Shown here one piece after another: positions 1-6,419 of a stretch of DNA of 13,917 bases. This stretch comes from Clostridia bacterium (GTDB lineage: Bacteria; Bacillota_A; Clostridia; Christensenellales; Aristaeellaceae). The notes below the pieces were generated by a model, which saw only the letters and a list, made by a program, of their open reading frames with translations, ran no database searches and was not told where the DNA came from. The stretch is taken from NCBI GenBank assembly GCA_017412025.1, contig JAFQOY010000101.1:1-13917 (forward strand), written 5' to 3'. A program made the translations under genes and the position numbers. Every line of letters begins with the position of its first letter. The first letter of the stretch is position 1.

Positions 1-11
1 CGGTCTCCCTG

Positions 12-148
12 CTCCGGGGAACTCGCATAGTCGTACCTGATGGGTACTCCTTGCGATTCCCCACGCTCCGCCTCGCTGCTTCGATCCGGGAACAGTAATA
101 GTCGCGCAAGCGCTCCTTTACAGTTCCGATCTCCATCTCACTGTTTCG
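12..148. repeat. Two tandem, diverged hairpin units (structured repeat)
   Basis: Unit 1 spans 12-83 and unit 2 spans 84-148. Each has an outer stem (17-27 with 52-61, one bulged C; 89-98 with 118-127, one A/A mismatch). Inside that is an asymmetric internal loop that is identical in both units, TAGTC on one side (28-32, 99-103) and TCCT on the other (48-51, 114-117). The loop is capped by an inner stem (33-37 with 43-47; 104-107 with 110-113). Each unit ends in an 18-base box, CTCCGCCTCGCTGCTTCG (66-83) and CTCCATCTCACTGTTTCG (131-148), 14 of 18 identical with four transitions. The stems differ in sequence but still pair. A partial box at about 5-11 suggests the array continues to the left. 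The coding strand, if it is RNA, is undecided: the minus strand gives a CUUG tetraloop in unit 2, while the plus strand leads into the terminator at 281-303. I do not recognise the family. Confidence 0.7.
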
Positions 149-230
149 CCCACGGGGCGCGTTCGATTCCGATCCCTCAGGGCGCGCTCAGCTCTGGTGC
201 CTTTCAGTGGAGGCAAGGGCGCCTGCCAAG

Positions 231-280
231 CCAAGGCTCCCCTGAAAGGGGAGCTGCCGCTTGATGCGGCTGAGGGGTTG
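231..280. repeat. Interspersed two-hairpin repeat (REP/MITE-like)
   Basis: Two adjacent palindromes lie here. The first is GCTCCCCT (236-243), loop GAA, AGGGGAGC (247-254). The second is GCCGC (256-260), loop TTGAT, GCGGC (266-270), followed by TGAGGGGTTG. The pattern of a CTCCCC/GGGGAG hairpin, a short GC hairpin and then TGAGGGGTT resembles the small non-coding repeats common between genes in gut Clostridia. That family assignment is from memory of the pattern and was not searched. The stretch 149-230 to its left is GC-rich, has no credible gene, and shows only weak short inverted repeats. Confidence 0.55.
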
Positions 281-303
281 AAGTGCGCAAGGCGCACTTT
301 TTT
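281..303 (+). terminator. Rho-independent terminator, plus strand
   Basis: A perfect 8-bp stem, AAGTGCGC (281-288) with GCGCACTT (292-299), has a 3-base loop and runs into six T residues (298-303). It points rightward, so it would end a plus-strand transcript entering from the left edge or from the hairpin array. On the minus strand the same stem follows the phospholipase stop codon, but only a two-T run follows it, so it would be a weaker terminator for that operon. Confidence 0.7.
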
Positions 304-309
304 GCCTGC

Positions 310-1581
310 TCAGAGGATGAAGCGCAGCGTCAGCGCACACAGCAGCTCGCGCGGAAAGGCGCGCAGCGTGTGCATCGCCAGGGATGGGAAGCCGCCTTCG
401 CGGCGCAGCAGATGATACAGGCAGGCGAGGACAACCTTCCTGTCCGGCTGGGGCGGGGCGAAGAGCACGCCGATGCGCCCGCCCAGCAGCGAACTGAGCA
501 TCGACTCCGCCTGCTCAAGGGGAAGCGCCGTGCGCAAAGCGTCGGAAAACTGGGCGAAGGTGTATGTTCTGACGGGATCGACGTCCAGCGTCAGCGCGCA
601 CAGCTCGCAGGCGCGAAGGAAATAGTCGACAGCCTCTGCCTGCGGCGGAAGATCTTCCTCGAGCAGGGCAAAAAGGCCGGCGCGCTCGCTCCTGGGCATG
701 GCGGCTTCATACTGCGTGAGAAAGACGACAAAATCATCTGCCTGACGGCCGAGCAGCTGCGCGTCAAAAGGATCAAAGCTGTAATACGTGCCGCGCAGGC
801 GGCCAAAAGCGCGCAGCGTATCGTTATAGCCCAGCTGGCGGTTGCGGGCGGAGCGTGCGGGATCAAAGCTGAGCAGGCCGCCGAGCGGACAGACGGCGCG
901 GATGTAGGTGACATTCGGCCGGCGATCATAGATATGATGTGCGCGCGTTCGGCCGATATCCACGGCGATGATATGGCGCGCGCCGTTTCGGATGGCCATT
1001 TCCACCGGCACATTGTCGCTGAAACCGCCGTCGATGTACCGCTGATCGTCAATATTCCGCATCGGGAACGCAGGGAAACAGGCGCAGCTGGCCATCAGCC
1101 AGTCGTGCAGCGTCCCTTCTTTCATGTCCTCCAGACGCTTTTGCACCGCGGACAGGGAGGGGAAGCGCGTGGCGACCAGGCCGAAGCGGACGCTGCTTTT
1201 GCGCAGCGCTTCCTCGCGGATGAAGCGCCGGAGCACATCCTCGATCGGGCGGACGTCGATGCCTTTTTTCTGGGCGTTGCGGGTGATGAAATCCAGAAGC
1301 TTGTCCGGCCGGCTGAACATGCCTTCTGCTTCCTCGGCAAGCGCCATGCTTTCCGGCGGAACGACGTCGCTCAGGCGCAGGCTTTCCCATAGCGCGGCGG
1401 CCTCATCCTCCGCGCCCTGCGCGTACAGGGCGGCGTTGACTGCGCCGATGGACGTGCCGTACACCTGCCCTGCGGCAATGCCGAGCGACCTGAGCGCCTG
1501 CATGACGCCGGCTTCATAAGCGCCTTTTGCGCCGCCGCCGCCCAGCACGAGCGCTGTTTCGGAGGGGATCAGACGCCGCAT
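310..1581 (-). CDS. Patatin-like phospholipase family protein
   Basis: 423-residue predicted serine lipid hydrolase of the patatin/RssA-like group, which uses a Ser-Asp dyad to cleave acyl esters. Residues 14-20 (GGGGAKG) form the glycine-rich oxyanion motif. The nucleophile elbow is GTSIG at 42-46 with Ser44, and the catalytic Asp184 lies in DGG (184-186). The catalytic domain fills about residues 8-235. The remaining 190 residues are not recognised and may be a helical accessory domain. There is no signal peptide and no clear membrane segment, so it is probably cytoplasmic or peripheral. The start ATG shares one base with the TGA of the upstream kinase-like gene (TGATG), and only a weak GAAGAG precedes it, so translation is probably coupled. 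The substrate is unknown. The family call is secure. Confidence 0.9.
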   Translation of the reverse strand: MRRLIPSETALVLGGGGAKGAYEAGVMQALRSLGIAAGQVYGTSIGAVNAALYAQGAEDEAAALWESLRLSDVVPPESMALAEEAEGMFSRPDKLLDFITRNAQKKGIDVRPIEDVLRRFIREEALRKSSVRFGLVATRFPSLSAVQKRLEDMKEGTLHDWLMASCACFPAFPMRNIDDQRYIDGGFSDNVPVEMAIRNGARHIIAVDIGRTRAHHIYDRRPNVTYIRAVCPLGGLLSFDPARSARNRQLGYNDTLRAFGRLRGTYYSFDPFDAQLLGRQADDFVVFLTQYEAAMPRSERAGLFALLEEDLPPQAEAVDYFLRACELCALTLDVDPVRTYTFAQFSDALRTALPLEQAESMLSSLLGGRIGVLFAPPQPDRKVVLACLYHLLRREGGFPSLAMHTLRAFPRELLCALTLRFIL

Positions 1582-2201
1582 CAGCGCTCTTCAATCCGGG
1601 CGAGATCGGCCAGCATTTCAACGGTCTTTTCGACGCCCATCAGTGCGGAATTGATGCAGATATCGTAGTTCTGCGCTTTGCCCCACTTCATATCCGTATA
1701 GCGGAAGTAGTGGTTGCCGCGCTCCTTATCGGAGGTGCTGATTTCCTTCAGCGCGGCGGCTTCGTCGAGATTGTGCAGCGCCATGATGCGCTTTACGCGC
1801 GCCTCGAGCGGGGCGTGGATGAACACGTTGATTGTGTTTTCACGCCCGGCAAGGATGTAGTCCGCGCAGCGGCCGACGATTACGGCGCTTTCCTTTTCGG
1901 CGATATCGCGGATCACCTGCGCCTGAGAGATGAAGATGGATTCGGACAGCGGCAGATACGGAACGGAGAAGAAACCGTTGTGATACGGCGCAGAGGCGGC
2001 AAGGCTGTGCACCAGGCCGCTGCGCACGCGCTGCTCATTGTTTTCGATGAATTCGTGAGAAAGACCGCTCTTCTGCGCGGCAAGGGTGATGATTTCTTTA
2101 TCGTAATAGGAGATGCCAAGGCGCTCGGCGAGGGCCTTGCCAATCTGGCGGCCGCCGCTGCCGTATTCGCGGCCGATGGTGATGATGAGCGGGTTTTTCA
2201 T
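1581..2201 (-). CDS. Cytidylate kinase-like family protein
   Basis: 206-residue P-loop protein of the cytidylate-kinase-like family (Pfam Cytidylate_kin2 type). The N-terminal motif GREYGSGGR (10-18) replaces the classical Walker A and is diagnostic of this group. The YYDKEII segment at about 32-38 and VGRCADY near 112 are also typical. These proteins resemble CMP kinase but are distinct from the housekeeping Cmk, and their substrate is generally not established, so I do not call it cmk. A strong AAGGAGG sits 8 bases before the ATG. It is the first gene of an operon with the patatin-like phospholipase, which begins on the last base of its stop codon. A plausible but unproven link is nucleotide or CDP-lipid metabolism. 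Confidence 0.88.
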   Translation of the reverse strand: MKNPLIITIGREYGSGGRQIGKALAERLGISYYDKEIITLAAQKSGLSHEFIENNEQRVRSGLVHSLAASAPYHNGFFSVPYLPLSESIFISQAQVIRDIAEKESAVIVGRCADYILAGRENTINVFIHAPLEARVKRIMALHNLDEAAALKEISTSDKERGNHYFRYTDMKWGKAQNYDICINSALMGVEKTVEMLADLARIEER

Positions 2202-2251
2202 GGGATCATCCTCCTTATATCCAAAGTGAGGCGCAGCCTCCTTCTATATTG

Positions 2252-2260
2252 ATTATACCA
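2252..2260 (-). promoter_or_regulatory. Extended -10 promoter for the kinase-like/phospholipase operon
   Basis: The minus strand reads TGGTATAAT, a perfect -10 hexamer (2252-2257) with an extended TGn element. No good -35 is seen at 16-18 bases, which fits an extended -10 promoter. It lies about 50 bases before the kinase-like ATG. A small GAGGC/GCCTC hairpin (2228-2240) falls in the leader. Confidence 0.65.
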
Positions 2261-2349
2261 CAAGTTTGCGGATGTGAAAGACGATGTTGACAGAAATTCT
2301 CCCGGGTCATGCTGAACGGACTGCGCGGGAGAGAAAAGCGGTACAGGAT

Positions 2350-2378
2350 TTGTGTTTTGGTCTGCGCTGTGATACAAT
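2350..2378 (+). promoter_or_regulatory. Promoter for the alanyl-tRNA editing gene
   Basis: TTGTGT (2350-2355), 17-base spacer, TACAAT (2373-2378), with an extended TGA immediately before the -10. The start codon follows about 30 bases downstream. The -35 is weak (TTG conserved only). Confidence 0.6.
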
Positions 2379-2408
2379 GGCAGGGAAATACTGATCCGGA
2401 AGGATGGA

Positions 2409-3560
2409 ATGCATATGACGATTCGCCTGTATGACCAGGATTCTTCGATTCTTTCTTTTGCTGCCTGTGTGAAGAGCTGTACGGAAAAGAACGGAAAATA
2501 CGACGTGACGCTTGATCGCACGGCGTTTTTTCCAGAGGGCGGCGGCCAGGGCGCGGACCACGGCGTGCTTGGCGGCGTAAATGTGCTGGACTGCCACGAG
2601 GTTAGCGGAGAGGTTGTGCATACCACGGATGCGCCGCTCGCCGTCGGCGCGCAGGTTGAGGGACGGGTGGACGCTGTGCGCAGGCTGGATATGATGCAGC
2701 AGCACAGCGGCGAACACATTTTCTCCGGCCTGGTGCATCAGCTCTTTGGCTATGACAACGTGGGTTTTCACATCGGCAGCGAGGCGGTGACGATGGATTT
2801 CAGCGGCCCGCTGACGCAGGAGGATATTCTGCGCGTGGAAGCGCTGGCCAATGAAATCGTATGGAAGAACGTGCCGGTTGAGACGCTGCTGCCCAGCCCG
2901 CAGGAGCTGGAAGCGATGACGTACCGCAGCAAGAAGGCTCTCAGCGGCGAGGTACGCATCGTGAATATTCCCGGCGCGGACACCTGCGCCTGCTGCGGCA
3001 CCCATGTGAAGCATACGGGTTCCGTTGGCCAGATCAAGGTCATCGGCTGGCAGAAATACAAGATGGGCGTCCGCGTGTCGATTCTGTGCGGACGGCGCGC
3101 GCTGGAGGAGGAAAACATCCTCATGACGCAGGCGCACGAAAGCGCAGTGGCGCTCTCCTGCAGGCAGCACGAGCTGCATGCCAGCGTAGAGCGGCTGATG
3201 GCCGAGCGCGACGGCCTGCGCGCCAGAAACGACGCGCTGGGCATGCGCATCTTTGACATGCTGTGCGATGCGGAGGCGGAGAGGGCGGTGCGCGTGGTGG
3301 CGTGCGATGTGCTTTCCCCGGGCGCTGTGCGCAAGGCGGCGGGAAAGCTCTGCGAAGGCGCAAGGATGGGGCTTGTGCTTGTGCCGCGCGAGGATGGCTG
3401 GAGCTTTGCGCTTTCCGCGCAGGAAGAGGATATGCGCCCTGTGACCAAAGCACTGCTGAGCGCATTTGGCGGCAAGGGCGGCGGACCGAAGGATATGACG
3501 CAGGGCGTGCTCTCCGGCGGTACGCTGGAGGAAATCCGCGCAAAGCTCAGTGAACTGTGA
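2409..3560 (+). CDS. Alanyl-tRNA editing protein, AlaX-L type (DHHA1 domain)
   Basis: 383-residue free-standing editing factor that hydrolyses mischarged Ser-tRNA(Ala) or Gly-tRNA(Ala) in the cytoplasm. The N-terminal part (about 1-90) is the AlaRS class II editing fold, with the FPEGGGQ segment at 41-47. The zinc-binding editing site is complete: H99-x3-H103 (HSGEH) and C195-x3-H199 (CCGTH). The C-terminal DHHA1 domain ends in the glycine-rich GGKGGGPKDMTQG, giving the long (AlaX-L) form. There is no aminoacylation domain, so it is not AlaRS itself. Two starts are possible, ATG at 2409 and ATG at 2415. The ribosome binding site GGAAGGA (2398-2404) is 4 bases from the first and 10 from the second, and homologues often begin MT-, so 2415 is a real alternative. 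It is single, and divergent from the kinase-like operon. Confidence 0.92.
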   Translation: MHMTIRLYDQDSSILSFAACVKSCTEKNGKYDVTLDRTAFFPEGGGQGADHGVLGGVNVLDCHEVSGEVVHTTDAPLAVGAQVEGRVDAVRRLDMMQQHSGEHIFSGLVHQLFGYDNVGFHIGSEAVTMDFSGPLTQEDILRVEALANEIVWKNVPVETLLPSPQELEAMTYRSKKALSGEVRIVNIPGADTCACCGTHVKHTGSVGQIKVIGWQKYKMGVRVSILCGRRALEEENILMTQAHESAVALSCRQHELHASVERLMAERDGLRARNDALGMRIFDMLCDAEAERAVRVVACDVLSPGAVRKAAGKLCEGARMGLVLVPREDGWSFALSAQEEDMRPVTKALLSAFGGKGGGPKDMTQGVLSGGTLEEIRAKLSEL

Positions 3561-3588
3561 GCATCAGGATAACGGAAAATATGAAAAT

Positions 3589-3633
3589 GTCCCGCGCTTT
3601 TCCATTCTGCGGAAAAAGCGCGGGACGCTTTTA
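3589..3633. terminator. Bidirectional terminator between converging genes
   Basis: The stem GTCCCGCGCTTTTCC (3589-3603) pairs with GGAAAAAGCGCGGGAC (3611-3626), with one bulged A and a 7-base loop. On the plus strand it is followed by a T-rich tail (GCTTTTAT). On the minus strand the tail is ATTTTCATATTTTCC. It can therefore end both the editing gene and the LacI-type gene. The plus-strand T tail overlaps the stop codon of the regulator. Confidence 0.85.
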
Positions 3634-4647
3634 TCTGTGTTCAGGCGCGGTTGTGCCGCGCACGATCAGCTCGACGGGGAGCGTAAAATCCTTCGGATCG
3701 GGATGCTGACCGTTGATCAGGTCAAAGAGCGCTTGTGCCGCACGCTCGCCTTTTCCGATACCGTCCTGGCGGATGGTGGTCAGCGGCGGATTGGCCATGC
3801 GCGCGATATCGGCGTCGTCAAAGCCGATGATGGAGATATCCTCGGGAACGCGGACGCCGCATTCGCGAAGCCCGGCCATGATGGCGACGGCGTATTGATC
3901 TCCGCTGACACAGATGGCGCTGAAATCGCTGCGGGACGCAAGGCTTCTGCCCATGGCGATGGCGCTGTCTGCGTTGAAGGGGTGAAGGGAGGCGATCAGG
4001 TTTTCTGCTTTCGGTGTGACGCCCGCCTCGCGCATGGCGTCGCAGTGCCCGCGGTAGCGCTGGTCGTTGTTCATAAAGCCAAGGCCGACTGCGCCTACGA
4101 AAAGAATATTCCTATGGCCAAGGGAGAGCAGGTGCTCCGTCGCCATGCGGCCGCCGTCATAGTCCGCCGCGCGCACCTGGATCAGGTCAGGATTGTCAAG
4201 ATAGGTGTTGATTGTCACGCAGGGCTTGCCGAGCCCCTGCACGAAGGAAACCAGGCTGGCGGGAACGCAGTCCTTGAAGATAACGCCGTCGGGGTTCCAG
4301 GTGTTGAGCATCATGCGAAGCGTGTTTTCGTCCGTTCCGCGGCGCATCATCATGAAATAGCCGTGCTCGGTTACGACGTTTTCAATGCCGCTGAGCAGAA
4401 CGCCGGCAAAGCCGTTGCCGGCATAGGTTTCAAGCGGACTGTGCGTATCGATATAGGCGATGATATGCGGGGAATGGCTGACCAGCGCGCGGGCGGACAT
4501 GTTGGGCACGTAATGCATCTGCTCGATGGCTTCCTGAATGCGCGCAACGGTCTGCGGAGAAACACGGTCGAAATTGCCGTGAATGACGTTGGATACGGTG
4601 GTCAGGCTGACGCCGACAGCGTTGGCGATATCCTTCATCGTAGCCAT
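3631..4647 (-). CDS. LacI/GalR-family transcriptional regulator
   Basis: 338-residue sugar-responsive repressor or activator. The N-terminal LacI helix-turn-helix is clear (MKDIANAVGVSLTTVSNVI, residues 4-22), with the hinge near residues 45-60. The rest is a periplasmic-binding-protein-like effector domain ending in the family-typical IIGFDDADIARMANPPLTTI. An open frame continues upstream to 4881, but that part would overlap the next gene. The ATG at 4647 has a strong AAGGGGGG six bases upstream, lies behind a good promoter, and starts exactly where LacI proteins start, so I chose it. No sugar transporter or glycosidase lies beside it, so its ligand and regulon cannot be read from context. 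It has its own promoter, and the editing gene converges on it. Confidence 0.93.
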   Translation of the reverse strand: MATMKDIANAVGVSLTTVSNVIHGNFDRVSPQTVARIQEAIEQMHYVPNMSARALVSHSPHIIAYIDTHSPLETYAGNGFAGVLLSGIENVVTEHGYFMMMRRGTDENTLRMMLNTWNPDGVIFKDCVPASLVSFVQGLGKPCVTINTYLDNPDLIQVRAADYDGGRMATEHLLSLGHRNILFVGAVGLGFMNNDQRYRGHCDAMREAGVTPKAENLIASLHPFNADSAIAMGRSLASRSDFSAICVSGDQYAVAIMAGLRECGVRVPEDISIIGFDDADIARMANPPLTTIRQDGIGKGERAAQALFDLINGQHPDPKDFTLPVELIVRGTTAPEHR

Positions 4648-4653
4648 GAAAAA

Positions 4654-4661
4654 CCCCCCTT
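4654..4661 (-). promoter_or_regulatory. Ribosome binding site fixing the LacI-type start
   Basis: AAGGGGGG on the minus strand, 6 bases from the ATG at 4647. It rules out the longer frame that begins at 4881. Confidence 0.75.
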
Positions 4662-4692
4662 GAGCATATGGAAAAAAGGATAACTTACAGAC

Positions 4693-4722
4693 ATTATAAC
4701 ATGAATGCAGAGAGAATGTAAA
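4693..4722 (-). promoter_or_regulatory. Promoter for the LacI-family gene
   Basis: On the minus strand: TTTACA (4717-4722), 18-base spacer, perfect TATAAT (4693-4698). The predicted start gives a leader of about 40 bases. The -35 overlaps the U-tract of the upstream gene's terminator. I found no convincing LacI-type operator (CG-centred palindrome) here. Confidence 0.75.
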
Positions 4723-4749
4723 TAAACGGCGATCCGGATGGATCACCGT
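4718..4749 (-). terminator. Terminator of the peptidoglycan-binding protein gene
   Basis: On the minus strand ACGGTGATCC (4740-4749) pairs with GGATCGCCGT (4726-4735) over a 4-base loop. There are ten pairs, one of them a G-U that is only stable on this strand. The tail is TTATTTACATT. It lies 20 bases after the stop codon and its tail merges into the next promoter. Confidence 0.7.
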
Positions 4750-4769
4750 TTTGATTATTCTTGTGTGAA

Positions 4770-6353
4770 TCAGCGCATGCTCTGCATGTCTTCCCATGCC
4801 TCGCGGATGGCTTCCTGATGGCTGGTCGCATACGGACCGACTTCGTTGGCCCTCTCCATCGTGGTCAGGAAGTGTACGCACAGGTGGCCGTCGAAGTTGT
4901 TGTTCCTGATGTGATAGGTCTCGTGCGGCGTGTTGTGCGTCGTACCCAGATAGGTCTTGCCGTCGGAGAAGGTGACCCAGACGGGCTTGGGCGTCCAGGT
5001 GGTCTTGCCGCCGAATGCCGCGTTCATGATCGAGGTATCCTCGGCCGTGGCCGGCTCGGCGTCCATATGGTTGTCCTTGCTCAGGATGCGCAGCGTCCAG
5101 GAGTAGCCGGTCTTGTAATCATACACGGTGCAGTATTCGCCGTTGGCGTAGTTCCTGCGCCAGTTGTAGAAGTTCTCATACAGGACGTTGCCGACGCGGT
5201 TGCTGTCGTTGACGTTGCCGCCGGAGCTGGTGGAACCGCTGTACTTGGCGTTGATGGCGGCGAGCGTACGCTTGCCGGCGATGCCGTCGGCGGTCAGGCC
5301 CATTGCAGACTGGAACTTCCTGACGGCTTCCTGCGTCTTTTCGCCGAAGTTGCCGGTCTTGTTGCCGCTGTAGTAGCCAAGGCTTGCAAGCATCTTCTGA
5401 AGCTTGAGCACCTCGTCGCCCTGGGAGTTGAGCTGCAGGGTGACGCTGGTATCCAGCCTCATGGAAGAGGAAGAGCTGGAAGAGGAGGAAGAAGAGCTGC
5501 TGGAAGAGGAAGAGCTGGAAGAAGAGGAACTGCCGTTCAGCTTGCTCTTGATCTTGTCCAGGGTCTTCTGACCGGCGATGCCGTCAGCGGACAGGCCGTT
5601 GTCCTTCTGGAAGTTGTACACGGCTTCCTTGGTCAGGTTGCCGAAATTGCCGGTGATGGAGCCGGTATAGTAGCCAAGCGTCTTCAGGTTCTTCTGCAGG
5701 GTGCGGACGGCTTCGGACTGCGTACCGAGCTTGAGCAGCGTGCTGGAAGAGGAAGAACCGGAAGAAGAGCTGGAAGAGGAAGAACTGCTGGAAGAAGAAC
5801 CGGAAGCGCGGAGCTTGCTGGCAATCTTATCCAGGGTCTTCTGACCGGCGATACCGTCGGCGGACAGGCCGTTGTCCTTCTGGAAATTCATGACGGCAGC
5901 CTCGGTTTTGGAGCCGAAGTGACCGGTGATGTCGCCGCTGTAGTACTTGAGGGTTTTGAGATCCTCCTGCATCCGGCGGACGGCGTCGCTCCGGCTGCCG
6001 TAACGCAGCACGCTGCTGCTGGAGGAGGAAGAGCGGGAGGAGGAAGAACTGCCGGTATAGGAGATACCGGAATACTCGTAAAGCTCCTCAATGGTCTCCT
6101 CATTGGCGACGCCGGTGACCCTGAGCGCATACTTTTTCTGGAATGCCTTAACGGCAGTCTCGGTCTTTTCGCCGTAATGACCGGTGATGTCGCCGCTGTA
6201 AAGCTTCAGCGTTTTCAGCGCGGTCTGGATGGTTTCAATTTCAGCAGCCTCATCGCCAAGGCTGTAACTCTGCGCGGAAGCGAGCGCACATACACCCGCC
6301 ATGAGTACCGCCGCAGCAATCATGATCCATTTCTTTGTTGACGCAATCTTCAT
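4770..6353 (-). CDS. Secreted protein with four PG_binding_1 repeats and a C-terminal domain of unknown function
   Basis: 527 residues. The signal peptide (1-27, likely cleaved after ASA) is followed by four peptidoglycan-binding type 1 domains at about 33-92, 116-181, 207-272 and 308-372. Each shows the LQxxLxxLGYYxGxxxGxFGxxTxxAVxxFQ pattern. Ser-rich linkers separate them: 102-114, 184-204 and an unbroken run of 23 Ser at 275-297. The C-terminal domain (about 386-527) is unrecognised. It has conserved-looking polar residues in HMDAE (H429, D431, E433), two His in HNTPHE (473, 477), H481, and GHLCVHF (H490, C492, H494), which could be a metal or cysteine-based site. The protein probably acts in the cell wall, perhaps as a hydrolase or cross-linker. 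AAAGGAGA is 12 bases from the ATG, with a tiny upstream reading frame in between. It is monocistronic. Confidence 0.85.
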   Translation of the reverse strand: MKIASTKKWIMIAAAVLMAGVCALASAQSYSLGDEAAEIETIQTALKTLKLYSGDITGHYGEKTETAVKAFQKKYALRVTGVANEETIEELYEYSGISYTGSSSSSRSSSSSSSVLRYGSRSDAVRRMQEDLKTLKYYSGDITGHFGSKTEAAVMNFQKDNGLSADGIAGQKTLDKIASKLRASGSSSSSSSSSSSSSGSSSSSTLLKLGTQSEAVRTLQKNLKTLGYYTGSITGNFGNLTKEAVYNFQKDNGLSADGIAGQKTLDKIKSKLNGSSSSSSSSSSSSSSSSSSSSSSSMRLDTSVTLQLNSQGDEVLKLQKMLASLGYYSGNKTGNFGEKTQEAVRKFQSAMGLTADGIAGKRTLAAINAKYSGSTSSGGNVNDSNRVGNVLYENFYNWRRNYANGEYCTVYDYKTGYSWTLRILSKDNHMDAEPATAEDTSIMNAAFGGKTTWTPKPVWVTFSDGKTYLGTTHNTPHETYHIRNNNFDGHLCVHFLTTMERANEVGPYATSHQEAIREAWEDMQSMR

Positions 6354-6361
6354 GAGGGCAT
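6350..6361 (-). promoter_or_regulatory. Three-codon upstream reading frame overlapping the start of the peptidoglycan-binding protein
   Basis: ATG CCC TCA TGA begins 4 bases after the GGAG core (6366-6369), and its TGA overlaps the main ATG as ATGA. The main start is 12 bases from the same Shine-Dalgarno sequence, longer than usual. Start-stop coupling is possible. This is inferred from spacing only. Confidence 0.4.
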
Positions 6362-6378
6362 GCGTCTCCTTTCATCTC

Positions 6379-6394
6379 AACTATGTAAATAGTT
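6379..6394. promoter_or_regulatory. Palindrome overlapping the -10, candidate operator
   Basis: AACTATGTAAATAGTT has perfect 6-base arms around a 4-base centre. It covers part of the -10 (6391-6396) and the expected transcription start of the peptidoglycan-binding protein gene, a position suited to repressor binding. The cognate regulator is unknown. Confidence 0.4.
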
Positions 6395-6419
6395 TATTAC
6401 GGGATGTAACATTTGTCAA
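6391..6419 (-). promoter_or_regulatory. Promoter for the peptidoglycan-binding protein gene
   Basis: On the minus strand: perfect TTGACA (6414-6419), 17-base spacer, TAAACT (6391-6396, four of six matches). The leader is about 30 bases. Confidence 0.75.

Noticed and set aside
12..148. CRISPR array
   Set aside because: There are only two units, they differ throughout, and they lack unique spacers between identical repeats. No cas genes are present.
40..264. Possible 74-residue protein across the hairpin array
   Set aside because: It reads straight through both hairpin units and the interspersed repeat, has no ribosome binding site, and its sequence just reflects the repeats.
283..1392. Long plus-strand open frame opposite the phospholipase
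   Set aside because: It is the antisense of a well-supported patatin gene. The composition is Ala/Arg/Gln-rich without any family motif, and there is no ribosome binding site. High GC makes such shadow frames long.
2287..2314. TTGACA at 2287-2292 as a plus-strand promoter
   Set aside because: No -10 hexamer occurs at 16-19 bases, and a better-placed extended -10 promoter lies at 2350-2378.
4648..4881. N-terminal extension of the LacI-type regulator
   Set aside because: It would run through the promoter, the terminator and the end of the next gene, and LacI proteins begin at the helix-turn-helix found at 4647.
4761..6341. 526-codon plus-strand frame opposite the peptidoglycan-binding protein
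   Set aside because: The opposite strand encodes a clear signal peptide, four recognisable repeats and a good promoter. The plus frame's apparent repeats merely mirror these.
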